Below are positions 23,123 to 31,157 of a DNA stretch of 45,233 nt, piece after piece. Each line of letters starts with the position of its first letter. The first letter of the stretch is position 1. The notes below the pieces were generated by a model. That model was given only the letters and a program-made list of their open reading frames with translations. It made no database searches and had not been told where the DNA came from. Both the position numbers and the translations under genes were made by a program. This DNA is from a virus: the IMG/VR virus record IMGVR_UViG_3300009130_001184, positions 1 through 45,233 of that record; one strand, written 5' to 3'.

Positions 23123-23143
23123 TACATTGTGAGGGAGCACAAA

Positions 23144-24091
23144 ATGAAAATTGGGACCACCGAGCTCGTGAAGTTTCGGCACCTGAAGCGACTATTGTCG
23201 CTGCCCCAGTACGCGGCTATCGGCCTGCTGGAATCGCTCTGGATGTTCGCCTCAAAAAATGCGCCCATCGGCGACATCGGACGGCATACAAACGAGGACA
23301 TCGCCTGCATGATCGAATGGAATGGCGATGCTGATGAGCTGATTGCAGTGCTGGTCAAATGCGGCTGGCTGGACGAGCACCAGACGCACCGGCTGATCAT
23401 CCACGACTGGAGCGAGCACGCTCCGAACTGGCTGAAAGGCAATCTGGCAAAGCACGGTAAGCAGTTTGCTGTGCAGTCTACTGTGCAAACTGCTGTGCAG
23501 CCTACTAAGCAAGTTGCTAAGCAAGCTACTAAGCAGCCTGCTCAACCTGATCCGCACGCTACCACCACGTCAAGTCAATCCACGTCAAGCCAAGCCAAGC
23601 CAAATCAAACCACACCCGCGGTGAGCGATTTGGATTTCAAAAATGACGAGGTGTTCTGGGACTTCGATCCGGTCGGCTGGATCGAGCTGGACTGGATGGC
23701 AGCCCGCCAGGCGTTTCTGGCTCGCTGGAAAAAATTGCCCAGCAGCGAATCCACGGGAGGCGTTCGCACGTCGCGACTCAACGAGCTGGCTGCCGACCTG
23801 CGCGGCCCGTTCGCCGATCGCTGGTCAAACCGCGAATGGCGCAATCTGTGCCGTGAGGCGTTCGCAAAGATCGCGACGGACGGCGGATTGCGAAACAAAA
23901 GCCGGTTGACGCTGAAACGCTGGTTGACAGAGGAATCGCTGGCCGACAGCGTCGTGTCCGGCACGTACGACTTCGAGCCCGGTCGTACCGAGGCAGCAGT
24001 GGCGAACGAAAAACCGACAGCCCGCTACACGGCTGCGCAGATCGAATATCTGCGCAGTCGCAGGGAGGTCGCCGAAAATGGCGGAAACTGA
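23144..24091 (+). CDS. Phage replication initiator-like protein
   Basis: 315 residues from ATG 23144 (GAGGGAG upstream). The N-terminal 100 residues look like a winged-helix domain (FRHLKRLLSLPQYAAIGLLE, NEDIACMIEWNGDADELIAV, CGWLDE). A Gln/Thr/Ala-rich linker at about 107-155 follows, encoded by 12-bp repeats. The C-terminal domain (WSNREWRNLCREAFAKIA) is helical. An N-terminal DNA-binding domain, repeat-encoded linker and a helicase gene directly downstream recall lambda O followed by P/DnaB. I infer an origin-binding initiator that recruits the neighbouring helicase. It overlaps the helicase gene by 14 bp. Confidence 0.7.
   Translation: MKIGTTELVKFRHLKRLLSLPQYAAIGLLESLWMFASKNAPIGDIGRHTNEDIACMIEWNGDADELIAVLVKCGWLDEHQTHRLIIHDWSEHAPNWLKGNLAKHGKQFAVQSTVQTAVQPTKQVAKQATKQPAQPDPHATTTSSQSTSSQAKPNQTTPAVSDLDFKNDEVFWDFDPVGWIELDWMAARQAFLARWKKLPSSESTGGVRTSRLNELAADLRGPFADRWSNREWRNLCREAFAKIATDGGLRNKSRLTLKRWLTEESLADSVVSGTYDFEPGRTEAAVANEKPTARYTAAQIEYLRSRREVAENGGN
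23461..23544 (+). repeat. ori: Seven 12-bp iterons, candidate replication origin
   Basis: Seven head-to-tail 12-bp units of the form GCARNYTRCTRW run without a break inside the initiator gene (units start at 23461, 23473, 23485, 23497, 23509, 23521, 23533). A further CAAGC-type short repeat tract lies at 23571-23609. In lambdoid phages the origin iterons lie inside the O gene in the same way. Confidence 0.7.
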
Positions 24092-25370
24092 AATCCTTCT
24101 CGCGAGAAATCTGACCGAATCACTGATCTCGGCCGGTGATGCCGAGCAACTCCTGATCGGATCGCTGCTCGTATCGCAGGACTGTCTGAGCCTGGACGAG
24201 ACGCGGCGGTTCTTGAATCCCGACCAGTTCGCCGGAGAGGTCTGGCGAGAGTCGTATCAGGCAATTCTGGAGCTGACAGCAGCGGGCAAAGAATTTCCGG
24301 CCGACTACCTTGCGCCGCTCGTGGCCGAGGCTTGTGGCATGGCGGTCGACGATGTTGTCGGCCTGTATATCCGCGCGATGGAGGGTATCGGGAGCACGTC
24401 GACTGCACCGGAATACGCTCGCACAGTTGTACGACAGTGGCAGCATTGCCAACTCCGACAGATGGCCATCGACATGGTTACGCGATTAAACCAGCCCAGC
24501 ATTGCGATCGAGGACACCGTTGCCGAGTTTGCTCGTGAGTCTGAGCGCATCCGTCAGGGATATGTTGACATGGACGAAGACGAAACAACGCTGGCCGGAG
24601 TTCTGGAGCGATTTCTGGAGCAGCCAGACGCCGAGGTACTGCCGACCGGCATTCCAATGCTCGATATCGGGTTGCGAGACGGCGTTCGGCGTGGCCAGTT
24701 CGTGGTCGTCGGAGCCCGGCCGTCTGTCGGCAAGTCGGCACTCTGCGGTCAAATGGCTATCGGGATCGCGCAACGAGATCACTCCGTCGTGTACCTGTCG
24801 TGCGAAATGTCGAACAACGAAATGGTCGCTCGCTGGCTCAATCAGACCGGCATGCGACCGAGCGACGAGATGGATCGGGAGCAGTTCGGTCTGATTCCGA
24901 TCCGGTCAATCGAGGCATCTGGCTGGACGATCGACCGAGTCGAGGCCGAGGCGAAGATCCTGCACCGCCGCGGAAACCTCGATGTGCTCGTGATCGACTA
25001 TCTCGGATTGATTCGCCCGTCCGACACCAGAGTCAATCGAGTCGAACAGATCAGCGACATAACCAGGCGGCTGAAAATACTCGCGATGAACCTCGATATC
25101 TGCGTGATCGCAGCGCATCAGTTCAACCGAGCGAAGGAAGGCCGCGAGGGTGCCCGGCCGAAAATGTCCGACTTCCGCGATTCCGGCTCGATCGAACAGG
25201 ATGCAGACATCCTGATCGGCCTGCACCGCGACCTGACGCCGGGCCAACAGAGCGAGGCGTGGCTGTACGTGATGAAACAACGCGGCGGCGAAACGTCTGA
25301 TCTGAGATTTGAATTCGATGGCCCACGGACGAAATTCAAGGAATTTATTCCAGAGTACCCAGAGGATTGA
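24078..25370 (+). CDS. dnaB: Replicative DNA helicase, DnaB family
   Basis: 430 residues. The N-terminal helical domain begins near SAGDAEQLLIGSLLVSQD. The RecA-like domain has Walker A GARPSVGKSALCG (about 216-228), LSCEMSNNEMVARWL, Walker B DVLVIDYLGLIRP and the sensor CVIAAHQFNRAKEG. The tail SDFRDSGSIEQDADILIGLH is typical of DnaB. It unwinds DNA 5' to 3' ahead of a host polymerase, as no DNA polymerase gene is in the window. Length is close to bacterial DnaB. It starts within the end of the initiator gene. Confidence 0.95.
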   Translation: MAETEILLARNLTESLISAGDAEQLLIGSLLVSQDCLSLDETRRFLNPDQFAGEVWRESYQAILELTAAGKEFPADYLAPLVAEACGMAVDDVVGLYIRAMEGIGSTSTAPEYARTVVRQWQHCQLRQMAIDMVTRLNQPSIAIEDTVAEFARESERIRQGYVDMDEDETTLAGVLERFLEQPDAEVLPTGIPMLDIGLRDGVRRGQFVVVGARPSVGKSALCGQMAIGIAQRDHSVVYLSCEMSNNEMVARWLNQTGMRPSDEMDREQFGLIPIRSIEASGWTIDRVEAEAKILHRRGNLDVLVIDYLGLIRPSDTRVNRVEQISDITRRLKILAMNLDICVIAAHQFNRAKEGREGARPKMSDFRDSGSIEQDADILIGLHRDLTPGQQSEAWLYVMKQRGGETSDLRFEFDGPRTKFKEFIPEYPED

Positions 25371-25847
25371 ATGGCGGCAGACTACGACTACGAACGAGAT
25401 GATCCTACGTTCATCGCTGACCTGCGGAAGAGTCGCGAGGCGGTAGACGTGGCCGCTGGCTGGCTCAGCGAGCACGGATACCCCGTAATCGTGCGGCCTA
25501 CGTTTGAACGTCCTCACGTCGGCGTCAAATCAGAGTTTGCCGACACTGGGGATCTGGAGATTGTCCAGCGAGTGGAAGTCAAACGACGTGTAGACATGGA
25601 TTTCACGTCTAAAACGAACTTCCCCTACCCGACCGTCATCGTAGACGCCTGTCATTGTTTCGATAACGCAAAACCTAAACCGTACGCGTATTTCGTTTTC
25701 AACAGATCGATGACGGCTGCCCTGATCGTCAATACGAGAGAGACCGCGGCGCAGTGGATCCGGACGACCAAGTTCGACAACAAAAAACAGAGGAATCGCA
25801 GCTTTTACGAGTGCGCGATTGAGTGCACGACCTTCGTGGAAATCTAG
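25371..25847 (+). CDS. PD-(D/E)XK-like nuclease candidate
   Basis: 158 residues beginning immediately after the helicase stop. A central FADTGDLEIVQRVEVKRRVD gives an acidic residue, then E-V-K as in PD-(D/E)XK nucleases, followed by FPYPTVIVDACHCFD and YAYFVFNRSMTAALIV strands. Similar small phage proteins are commonly thought to be Holliday-junction resolvase-like or restriction-type folds. Activity is unproven. It may process DNA during replication alongside the helicase. Confidence 0.6.
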   Translation: MAADYDYERDDPTFIADLRKSREAVDVAAGWLSEHGYPVIVRPTFERPHVGVKSEFADTGDLEIVQRVEVKRRVDMDFTSKTNFPYPTVIVDACHCFDNAKPKPYAYFVFNRSMTAALIVNTRETAAQWIRTTKFDNKKQRNRSFYECAIECTTFVEI

Positions 25848-25859
25848 CAAGGAACAGAC

Positions 25860-26276
25860 ATGGATTCGCGAAATGAAATGGTGATCTCGGACACTGGCCT
25901 GGATGAATTCGAGCCAATCGAGCCCGAAGATTATCCGACACCGACCGACGAGATACTCACGCTGGTTCGCTGGCCAGACGAGAGTATTTCGGCAGTTTTC
26001 TCGCAGAACAACAAATCTGATCTGTTTGATTCACTCGACGCTATCGGCAACCCGACCGGCATAGTCAAATTCGATTCGCAATTGCTTGATCACATGCGTC
26101 AGAGTGTCTACCTGGACGAAACCGAGTTCAAGCCCGTTGAACCGGGCTTTTTCGCCACCGTGCTGGCTGAACGATATCCGCAGAAAGACGGAGCGCAAAG
26201 CGACGCGTCAGGTCGATATGTCGACCCCGCGTCGCGATTGGTCAGGGTGCAGCTCAAGCGTCGTAGTCAATGGTAG
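25860..26276 (+). CDS. Unknown acidic early protein
   Basis: 138 residues, strongly acidic in the first half (DEFEPIEPEDYPTPTDE), with AAGGAA five bases before its ATG. No domain recognised. Near the C-terminus the sequence KDGAQSDASGRYVD is encoded by a 44-bp segment nearly identical to part of the RecE-like nuclease gene; the cysteine of that zinc knuckle is replaced by serine here. The gene ends overlapping a minus-strand reading frame by 23 bp. Confidence 0.65.
   Translation: MDSRNEMVISDTGLDEFEPIEPEDYPTPTDEILTLVRWPDESISAVFSQNNKSDLFDSLDAIGNPTGIVKFDSQLLDHMRQSVYLDETEFKPVEPGFFATVLAERYPQKDGAQSDASGRYVDPASRLVRVQLKRRSQW
26182..26225 (+). repeat. 44-bp segment duplicated from 18981-19024 (copy 2)
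   Basis: Matches copy 1 at 40 of 44 bases in the same reading frame, though the two genes are otherwise unrelated. It lies near the 3' end of the acidic early protein gene. Confidence 0.9.
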
Positions 26277-26439
26277 CGTTTCCGGCATGCACAGTGGCCT
26301 GATTGCCCGGCAGTCTCGATTCGTAGATTGACGCGTAGGATTCCGCCTCCGTCCTGCGGAATGACTGGAACAGGACAGTAAGGTCGAGCGTATTGGTGAC
26401 GATCCAGACCGGCAGAGTTAATCCGTTAATCACGGGCAT
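26254..26439 (-). CDS. Possible small minus-strand protein
   Basis: 61 residues from ATG 26439; a TTG at 26454 would add five. It is convergent with, and overlaps by 23 bp, the acidic early gene. The sequence is balanced and protein-like (LPVWIVTNTLDLTVLFQSFR, then EAESYASIYESRLPGNQATV). Only a weak GAAAG lies upstream and no clear promoter was found. It may be another reversed single-gene insert like the one at 13889, or a chance frame. Confidence 0.4.
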   Translation of the reverse strand: MPVINGLTLPVWIVTNTLDLTVLFQSFRRTEAESYASIYESRLPGNQATVHAGNATIDYDA

Positions 26440-26548
26440 TTGTCGCACTTTCAAGAGTTTTCGGAAGATTTTCCGGGGATGGGCTGGAGCGACTCTGATG
26501 TGTTCAATCTATACGTATGAATGTGTTTATTTGTAGCATTTACACAGT

Positions 26549-26566
26549 CGTTACGAAATCGCCACG
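26549..26566. promoter_or_regulatory. Operator-like palindrome
   Basis: CGTTACGAAATCGCCACG, 14 of 16 fixed positions, upstream of the DNA-binding and terminase gene group. Confidence 0.55.
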
Positions 26567-26615
26567 ATAACACAAAAACGCAAAAAAAAAGAATTACCAT
26601 TCAGACTACAGTTGG

Positions 26616-26633
26616 AGTTGCGATATTGTATCG
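26616..26633. promoter_or_regulatory. Operator-like palindrome (weaker)
   Basis: AGTTGCGATATTGTATCG, 13 of 16 fixed positions, centred 67 bp downstream of the preceding operator-like site. The pair would allow cooperative binding. Confidence 0.4.
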
Positions 26634-26748
26634 ATTTGACGACAGTAGTCCCGCGAGAGAGGTTAATCGGATTCGCCAGCCACTGCTTAACGGCGACGGT
26701 CACAGCGCGGAATCCCAAATTTCGGACCTTACAAGGCGGGCGACAGGC

Positions 26749-27780
26749 ATGACTGATCGAAAACTGGCGATTCTGAACGCACTTGATGACGTTCTCGCGG
26801 CGTACGATGAATGGGCTGACGACAAATCAGATTATCGAATCAATCCCGACTCAGCGCTGGCCGATCATCTGGAACTGCTCGAAACGACGGTGGATAACGG
26901 TGCAATACCGCAGCAGTGCCTCACGCTGGTGGTGGCAATTGGCAAGCTAATGACCGCATACCGCCGCTACACAGATGGGGAGTGGTGTCCACATTCGCTA
27001 GAGCCGACAGAGCGATTCTATGCGGCGATTCGCGAGGTGCAGACTGCTCGCATTGAGGCAGCGCCGCCACAGGCAACTTTGCTCGAATCTGTGGCCAATC
27101 TGCGATGCACCGAGGTCAGCTACAAGCAAATCGCACGAATGCACGGAGTTCTGAATCGTCGTACTGGTTTGTGGGAGGGGCCGTTTTTCACGAACGGCCG
27201 ACCGGATACAAAATTGATTGACCAGGAATCGGCGTATCCGCAAAGTGTGCTCGAAGAGGGTTGGGTACATCCTCGCGAAACGGCTCGTCTGGAGCAGTAC
27301 GAAGCCGACATGAAGGATCGATTGCATCGGATCGACAGCAGGGCAAACGGTGTCAAGGCGACATCAGAGCGGCGAGCAGTGCGACCTAGCGAGGACGAGG
27401 TAGTCGCCTACCTTGACGAAGGAGCTTTCCCCCGAATGGCGTTTCGTCGCTGGCGAGACAGCGGCATCACGCTGGCCGAAATTATGGACATCAGCGAACG
27501 TCACAATATCGTGCCGAGTTCTAAGGAGCAGCCGACAGCGCCGGCCGATCGCATGGACGTTGAGGATGCCGGCTTGATGGAGCCGCAGAAAACGGTCGAC
27601 ACCGCGACGTACTCACCGGAGTTGCTGAAAACTCGCGTCCTTGAACTGCACAGCAAAGACCGCAAACCGGCCGAAATTCGTGCCGCGGTTCAAACTGAGT
27701 TTGGACAGAAATTCAGTCCGCAGAAAATCGCGGCAATCGTCCGCGAATCCGCAGCGGACGAGCCCGCGACAGTAGGGTAA
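26749..27780 (+). CDS. Unknown protein upstream of terminase genes
   Basis: 343 residues from ATG 26749, chosen because the upstream in-frame extension crosses two operator-like sites and is not protein-like. The N-terminal region is helical (LNALDDVLAAYDEWADDKSD). A middle part (SYKQIARMHGVLNRRTGLWE) and a C-terminal part (ELHSKDRKPAEIRAAVQTEF, QKIAAIVRES) both look like helix-turn-helix modules. Two DNA-binding segments beside the terminase genes suggest a packaging or regulatory role; no family can be named. An operator-like site lies inside the gene. Confidence 0.55.
   Translation: MTDRKLAILNALDDVLAAYDEWADDKSDYRINPDSALADHLELLETTVDNGAIPQQCLTLVVAIGKLMTAYRRYTDGEWCPHSLEPTERFYAAIREVQTARIEAAPPQATLLESVANLRCTEVSYKQIARMHGVLNRRTGLWEGPFFTNGRPDTKLIDQESAYPQSVLEEGWVHPRETARLEQYEADMKDRLHRIDSRANGVKATSERRAVRPSEDEVVAYLDEGAFPRMAFRRWRDSGITLAEIMDISERHNIVPSSKEQPTAPADRMDVEDAGLMEPQKTVDTATYSPELLKTRVLELHSKDRKPAEIRAAVQTEFGQKFSPQKIAAIVRESAADEPATVG
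27499..27516. promoter_or_regulatory. Operator-like palindrome inside a gene
   Basis: CGTCACAATATCGTGCCG, 14 of 16 fixed positions, inside the coding region (SERHNIVPS). Could be an internal roadblock site or chance. Confidence 0.35.
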
Positions 27781-27783
27781 CAC

Positions 27784-28401
27784 ATGGCCAAAAAACGACC
27801 GGCTCGCAACGCTCGCACCGGAAAGACGCCGGAGCGGGAAGTATCAGAACGTCATCGCGAATGGTATCGCCAGCACATGGCTGGCGAGAGACATAGCGAT
27901 ATCGCTACTGCCGCACGCGTCTCACGCGCGGCAGTCAGTAAAGCGATTCGGCGAGTTGAGCAGATTGTTGCCAGCGAGTTCACCGCGGAGATCTCGAAAT
28001 ACCGAGGTCGTTGTACCATCCGACTCGAATATCTTTACGCGGAGGCAGTTCGCGAATGGCACAGATCCAAAGAGCCGATCATCACAGACAAGGTCGGACA
28101 GTCGGCAGGCTCGCAGGATGCCGAGTTCGACGATGGCCGCGAGAGTTACGCAATCGAACGCACAACCAAGAGCCAGACGGGCAATCCGGGGCTCCACGCC
28201 GCGGCGTTAAAATCCGTCGAGAAGCTCATGGAACTGCATGGCATCCGATACGTCGAAACAATGCCCGAAACGGATGAGGCCGACGACATTGCCGGCCTGA
28301 CAACCGTCGAGCAGGTCGACCAGCAGATCAGAAAACAAAAGGGCGACATTAAGCGACTGAGCGAATATCGCGAAATGGTTGTCACGATGGAGGGAGCGTG
28401 A
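27784..28401 (+). CDS. Small terminase subunit candidate
   Basis: 205 residues. A basic N-terminus precedes a helix-turn-helix (RHSDIATAARVSRAAVSKAI) and a helical region with RCTIRLEYLYAEAVREWHRS. The C-terminus is acidic then coiled (VEQVDQQIRKQKGDIKRLSE). HTH plus oligomerising helices, located two genes before the large terminase, fits a small terminase subunit that recognises the packaging site. The next gene (rusA) starts in its stop codon (GTGA). Confidence 0.6.
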   Translation: MAKKRPARNARTGKTPEREVSERHREWYRQHMAGERHSDIATAARVSRAAVSKAIRRVEQIVASEFTAEISKYRGRCTIRLEYLYAEAVREWHRSKEPIITDKVGQSAGSQDAEFDDGRESYAIERTTKSQTGNPGLHAAALKSVEKLMELHGIRYVETMPETDEADDIAGLTTVEQVDQQIRKQKGDIKRLSEYREMVVTMEGA

Positions 28402-28781
28402 TCAGACTGAGCCTGCCGTGGCCGCCATCCGCAAACCGCTACTGGAGGCACCCGACGACGGGAAAACTCGCTGGCCGGCACCTGATCAGTGCTGACGGGC
28501 GAGCGTATCGAACGGCAGTCATGGCCGCGAAACTGGAGCAGCACGGATCTGGCGTTTTGTTTGACGACTCCACGCGGATAGGCGTGTCGATTCAGGCGTT
28601 TGTACCGGATCGACGCAAGCGGGATCTGGATAATCTCTGCAAGGCGACACTGGACGCACTGGCTAAATCGGCGGTGTTCGCGGACGACTCGCAGATTGAT
28701 CACCTGGAGATCAGCCGCTGTTCAAAAGTCACTGGCGGTTCACTGATCGTCGACATCCGAGCCCTAACGAATGGGGTTTGA
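28398..28781 (+). CDS. rusA: Holliday junction resolvase RusA
   Basis: 127 residues from GTG. Family signatures are LPWPPSANRYWRH at the start, the YRTAVMAAKL helix, and the catalytic acidic cluster PDRRKRDLDNLCKATLDAL followed by FADDSQIDHLEISR. RusA dimers cut four-way junctions symmetrically, which would debranch concatemers before packaging. Overlaps on both sides with the small and large terminase genes support this link. AGGGAG lies just upstream of the GTG. Confidence 0.92.
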   Translation: MIRLSLPWPPSANRYWRHPTTGKLAGRHLISADGRAYRTAVMAAKLEQHGSGVLFDDSTRIGVSIQAFVPDRRKRDLDNLCKATLDALAKSAVFADDSQIDHLEISRCSKVTGGSLIVDIRALTNGV

Positions 28782-30262
28782 TGTTTATCCCGCGCAAGGA
28801 TCAGCCTGAGCGATTCGATCAACAGACCGCGTTCTATCTGTCGCAGAATCCCGGTATCAGTTGGCTCCTGGGCGGCAACGGCGCAGGGACCAGCGAGACC
28901 GCGCTGGCGAAGGTCGCCAAGTTCGTCAGCACAGTGCCGGCACCGCGACCGGACACGCCGTTCTGGATCATCGCCGGCTCGTACGAGCAGTGCATGGAGG
29001 CTTGCTGGAAAGAAAAACTGCACGGGCACGGGCACATCCCTGATCACAACATCGACTGGCAACGCGTGAGCTGGTATCGGCCGAACAACGGCTGGCCGTT
29101 CCGTGTTCCACTTCGACCGTGGGCCAAGCGTCACTGGGGCACCGTTCGCGAGGTCGCCGGCAAGCGATACAAGGTGCAGCCGGAAAATAATTGGCTGCTG
29201 GAATTCAAGAGCTGGAAGCAGGGCCGGCAACAGATGCAGGCTCGCGCTATCGGTGGTTTTTTGTTCGTCGAACAATTCCCGTGGGGAATTCTAGAAGAAG
29301 TGCTCCGCGGCTGCCGGGAATACGAGTTCAGCGGAAACAAACTCTGCGAGTTCACGCCGATTGATCCGGGTTTGTCGATGCCACTACAGGAGATGATCGA
29401 GGACGACGACCTGCCACCTGGCTGGGCCATTTATCGCGGCAATACCGAGTGCGCGATGGAGGCCGGCCACGTTTCCAAGCAGTGGTATGACGAGTTTTTC
29501 GGCATGGTGCCAGACGATATGCGCATGGTTCGCCAGATTGGCGAATTCGCCGGATTTGAGGGAGTGATCTACAACGATTTCAAAGCTGAATTGCATTGTG
29601 CAAAGGAAATGGATTTCCCGATTGACGGCATCCACCGTCGCGTCATCGACTGGGGATCCGGCGGCAATCATCCGTTCGTTTGTCTTTGGGCGTATCGCTC
29701 GACCGTCAACGGGATCACATGCTGGGATATCTACGACGAGTTGTACGTGAAGGACCATCACACGACGCCTGAATATCTCAAGATGGTAGACGCAAGGTCG
29801 AAGGAATGGGGCTGGGATAATCGGGATCCGTACTTCGGCACGACCTGGGCGGATACGGCCGAACCCGGTTCGATGCTGCTGGCGTCTAAACTGAGCGAGA
29901 ACTTTCCCGAGTGCGAAAATATCGGTATCAGCGGAGCGAATAAACGAATCCTGCCGGGCATTGAGCACGTCCAGATGGCTCTGAAATTCAACGCGATCGC
30001 AAAACGTCCGATACTCAAAATCCACGACCGCAACTGCCCGAACACGAAGCGCGAGTTTCGCACTTATCGCTGGCTGCAAACGTCAGAGATCGGCCTGAAT
30101 CCCCGCAACGCACGCCGTGAGCCGCTCGATCGGGATAATCACGCGATGGACTGCGTCCGCTATCTGATTTACTCCGAGATGCTGTCAGTCAAGCGCACGA
30201 TCAGCCGCGTTTCGCACGAGCACACAGCCGGCACGCGTGGTGTCCACCTCGTTCGACCTTGA
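28781..30262 (+). CDS. terL: Large terminase subunit
   Basis: 493 residues from ATG 28781 (TGATG overlap with rusA). The ATPase domain has LLGGNGAGTSETALAKVAKF where Walker A would be; the usual Lys is Thr. A FLFVEQFPWGILEE segment is in the Walker B place. The RNase H-fold nuclease domain shows the three acidic sites RVIDWGSGG, TTWADTAEP and DNHAMDCVRYLIY. The motor pumps DNA into the prohead and cuts concatemers. Family membership is clear from the nuclease triad; the deviant P-loop is noteworthy but may be characteristic of its subfamily. Confidence 0.88.
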   Translation: MFIPRKDQPERFDQQTAFYLSQNPGISWLLGGNGAGTSETALAKVAKFVSTVPAPRPDTPFWIIAGSYEQCMEACWKEKLHGHGHIPDHNIDWQRVSWYRPNNGWPFRVPLRPWAKRHWGTVREVAGKRYKVQPENNWLLEFKSWKQGRQQMQARAIGGFLFVEQFPWGILEEVLRGCREYEFSGNKLCEFTPIDPGLSMPLQEMIEDDDLPPGWAIYRGNTECAMEAGHVSKQWYDEFFGMVPDDMRMVRQIGEFAGFEGVIYNDFKAELHCAKEMDFPIDGIHRRVIDWGSGGNHPFVCLWAYRSTVNGITCWDIYDELYVKDHHTTPEYLKMVDARSKEWGWDNRDPYFGTTWADTAEPGSMLLASKLSENFPECENIGISGANKRILPGIEHVQMALKFNAIAKRPILKIHDRNCPNTKREFRTYRWLQTSEIGLNPRNARREPLDRDNHAMDCVRYLIYSEMLSVKRTISRVSHEHTAGTRGVHLVRP

Positions 30263-30274
30263 ACGTGGCGTTAT

Positions 30275-30292
30275 CGTAACGGTATCGTTCGG
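30275..30292. promoter_or_regulatory. Operator-like palindrome
   Basis: CGTAACGGTATCGTTCGG, 13 of 16 fixed positions, between the large terminase gene and the next small gene, 13 bp ahead of its likely ATG. Confidence 0.5.
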
Positions 30293-30305
30293 ACGAGGTG
30301 CAATG

Positions 30306-30500
30306 ATGAGTTGGAACATGCGTTGGATCCTGCCGGATCCTGATACATACGAAGAAACAGCGCATCGATGGGTTGACCGTTTAGGACTCAAGGACGACCG
30401 CTACCACGCCGGGAGTTTTCCCGGATTCTCCACACATCAGTATGACGGCGAGCCGAATAATGAGCGTGAATATCGCGAGGAAGAAAACGGGGAGGACTAA
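30306..30500 (+). CDS. Small acidic unknown protein
   Basis: 64 residues from ATG 30306, the second of two adjacent ATGs; GAGG is seven bases upstream. Aromatic N-terminus (SWNMRWILPDPDTYEETAHR) and a very acidic tail (NNEREYREEENGED). It follows an operator-like site and overlaps the next gene. No family recognised. Confidence 0.5.
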   Translation: MSWNMRWILPDPDTYEETAHRWVDRLGLKDDRYHAGSFPGFSTHQYDGEPNNEREYREEENGED

Positions 30501-30693
30501 ATGCGTTCCGGCGATCATGGAATTGATGGCCGACTACAGACCGCGAACATCGGATGAAATTGCCGACGAAACAGGGTTTTCGAAGCGATCCATACAGCGA
30601 CATCTAATCAACACATTCAACTATCACCAGGAGCGCATGCTGGACGCCGAGGCGAATTGGCAGACGCATTATTCGCTGGAGCGTAGAGCGTGA
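30460..30693 (+). CDS. Small helix-turn-helix protein
   Basis: 77 residues from ATG 30460; ATG 30442 would add six. The core YRPRTSDEIADETGFSKRSI plus the next helix is a winged-helix/HTH pattern (two helices with a tight turn, recognition helix SKRSIQRHLIN). It overlaps the upstream gene in another frame and shares GTGA with the GNAT gene. A small regulator, possibly of this late gene block; a candidate, among several, for the protein that reads the operator palindromes. Confidence 0.5.
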   Translation: MSVNIARKKTGRTKCVPAIMELMADYRPRTSDEIADETGFSKRSIQRHLINTFNYHQERMLDAEANWQTHYSLERRA

Positions 30694-31154
30694 GTGCCAA
30701 GGTCCGCTGGATTCTACATCTCGACTTCGCCGAGGTGGCCAGAATCGACGCGCAGTCGTTTCGGTTCGCGTGGGACATCGACGATCTCAGAGCCATGATT
30801 TCCGCTCCGCGGCATTGCTACGGGATTGCTGTCGAAGAACCAGAACGTGGTGAAGTTGTTGGCTATCTGTTTTATGAACGGCTCAGACGTCATATCCGGC
30901 TGCACAGGATAGCGGTCACCAGGGGCTACAGGCGGAACGGTTACGGCACGCAACTGATACACGAAATGATCAAACGGCTGCCGACGGGTTTTCCACAACA
31001 AAAATGTCTGGTCATCAACGTTCGCGAAACCAATCTGGTCGCTCAGTTATGGCTAAAAGCGATCGGGTTCACCGCAATCGGCATTCATCCGAATTATTAC
31101 GAGTACAGCACAGACGAGGACGCGTTCGTTTTCACCTACTTACCAAGTGACTAG
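30690..31154 (+). CDS. GNAT-family N-acetyltransferase
   Basis: 154 residues from a GTG start. The acetyl-CoA binding motif VTRGYRRNGYGTQLIHEM, the preceding strand IRLHRIAV, the CLVINVRETNLVAQLWLKAI segment and the C-terminal GFTAIGIHPNYY pattern are those of RimI-like GNATs. Such enzymes acetylate protein N-termini, lysines or small molecules. A phage copy may modify a host translation or transcription protein, but the target is unknown. Start overlaps the stop of the HTH gene. Confidence 0.85.
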   Translation: MSAKVRWILHLDFAEVARIDAQSFRFAWDIDDLRAMISAPRHCYGIAVEEPERGEVVGYLFYERLRRHIRLHRIAVTRGYRRNGYGTQLIHEMIKRLPTGFPQQKCLVINVRETNLVAQLWLKAIGFTAIGIHPNYYEYSTDEDAFVFTYLPSD

Positions 31155-31157
31155 CTC

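Larger units (their letters stand above)
26440..26748. other. Intergenic stretch with two operator-like sites
   Basis: About 310 bp between the possible minus-strand gene and the next supported start. It holds operator-like sites at 26549 and 26616, a small CGGAA-GATT-TTCCG hairpin near 26462, and A/T-rich sequence with an A9 run near 26581. An in-frame ATG at 26521 would extend the next gene over these sites but the translated extension looks unlike protein. Confidence 0.5.

Noticed and set aside
23461-23609. A CRISPR array
   Set aside because: The repeats are contiguous 12-bp coding units without spacers, and no cas genes are nearby.
26521-26748. N-terminal extension of the gene ending at 27780
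   Set aside because: The extension crosses two operator-like sites and an A-rich run and translates to an unprotein-like sequence; ATG 26749 is preferred.
27894-27907. TAGCGATATCGCTA as another operator
   Set aside because: It is a palindrome with the same GATATC centre but lacks the CGTNAC arms and lies inside a coding helix-turn-helix; likely chance.
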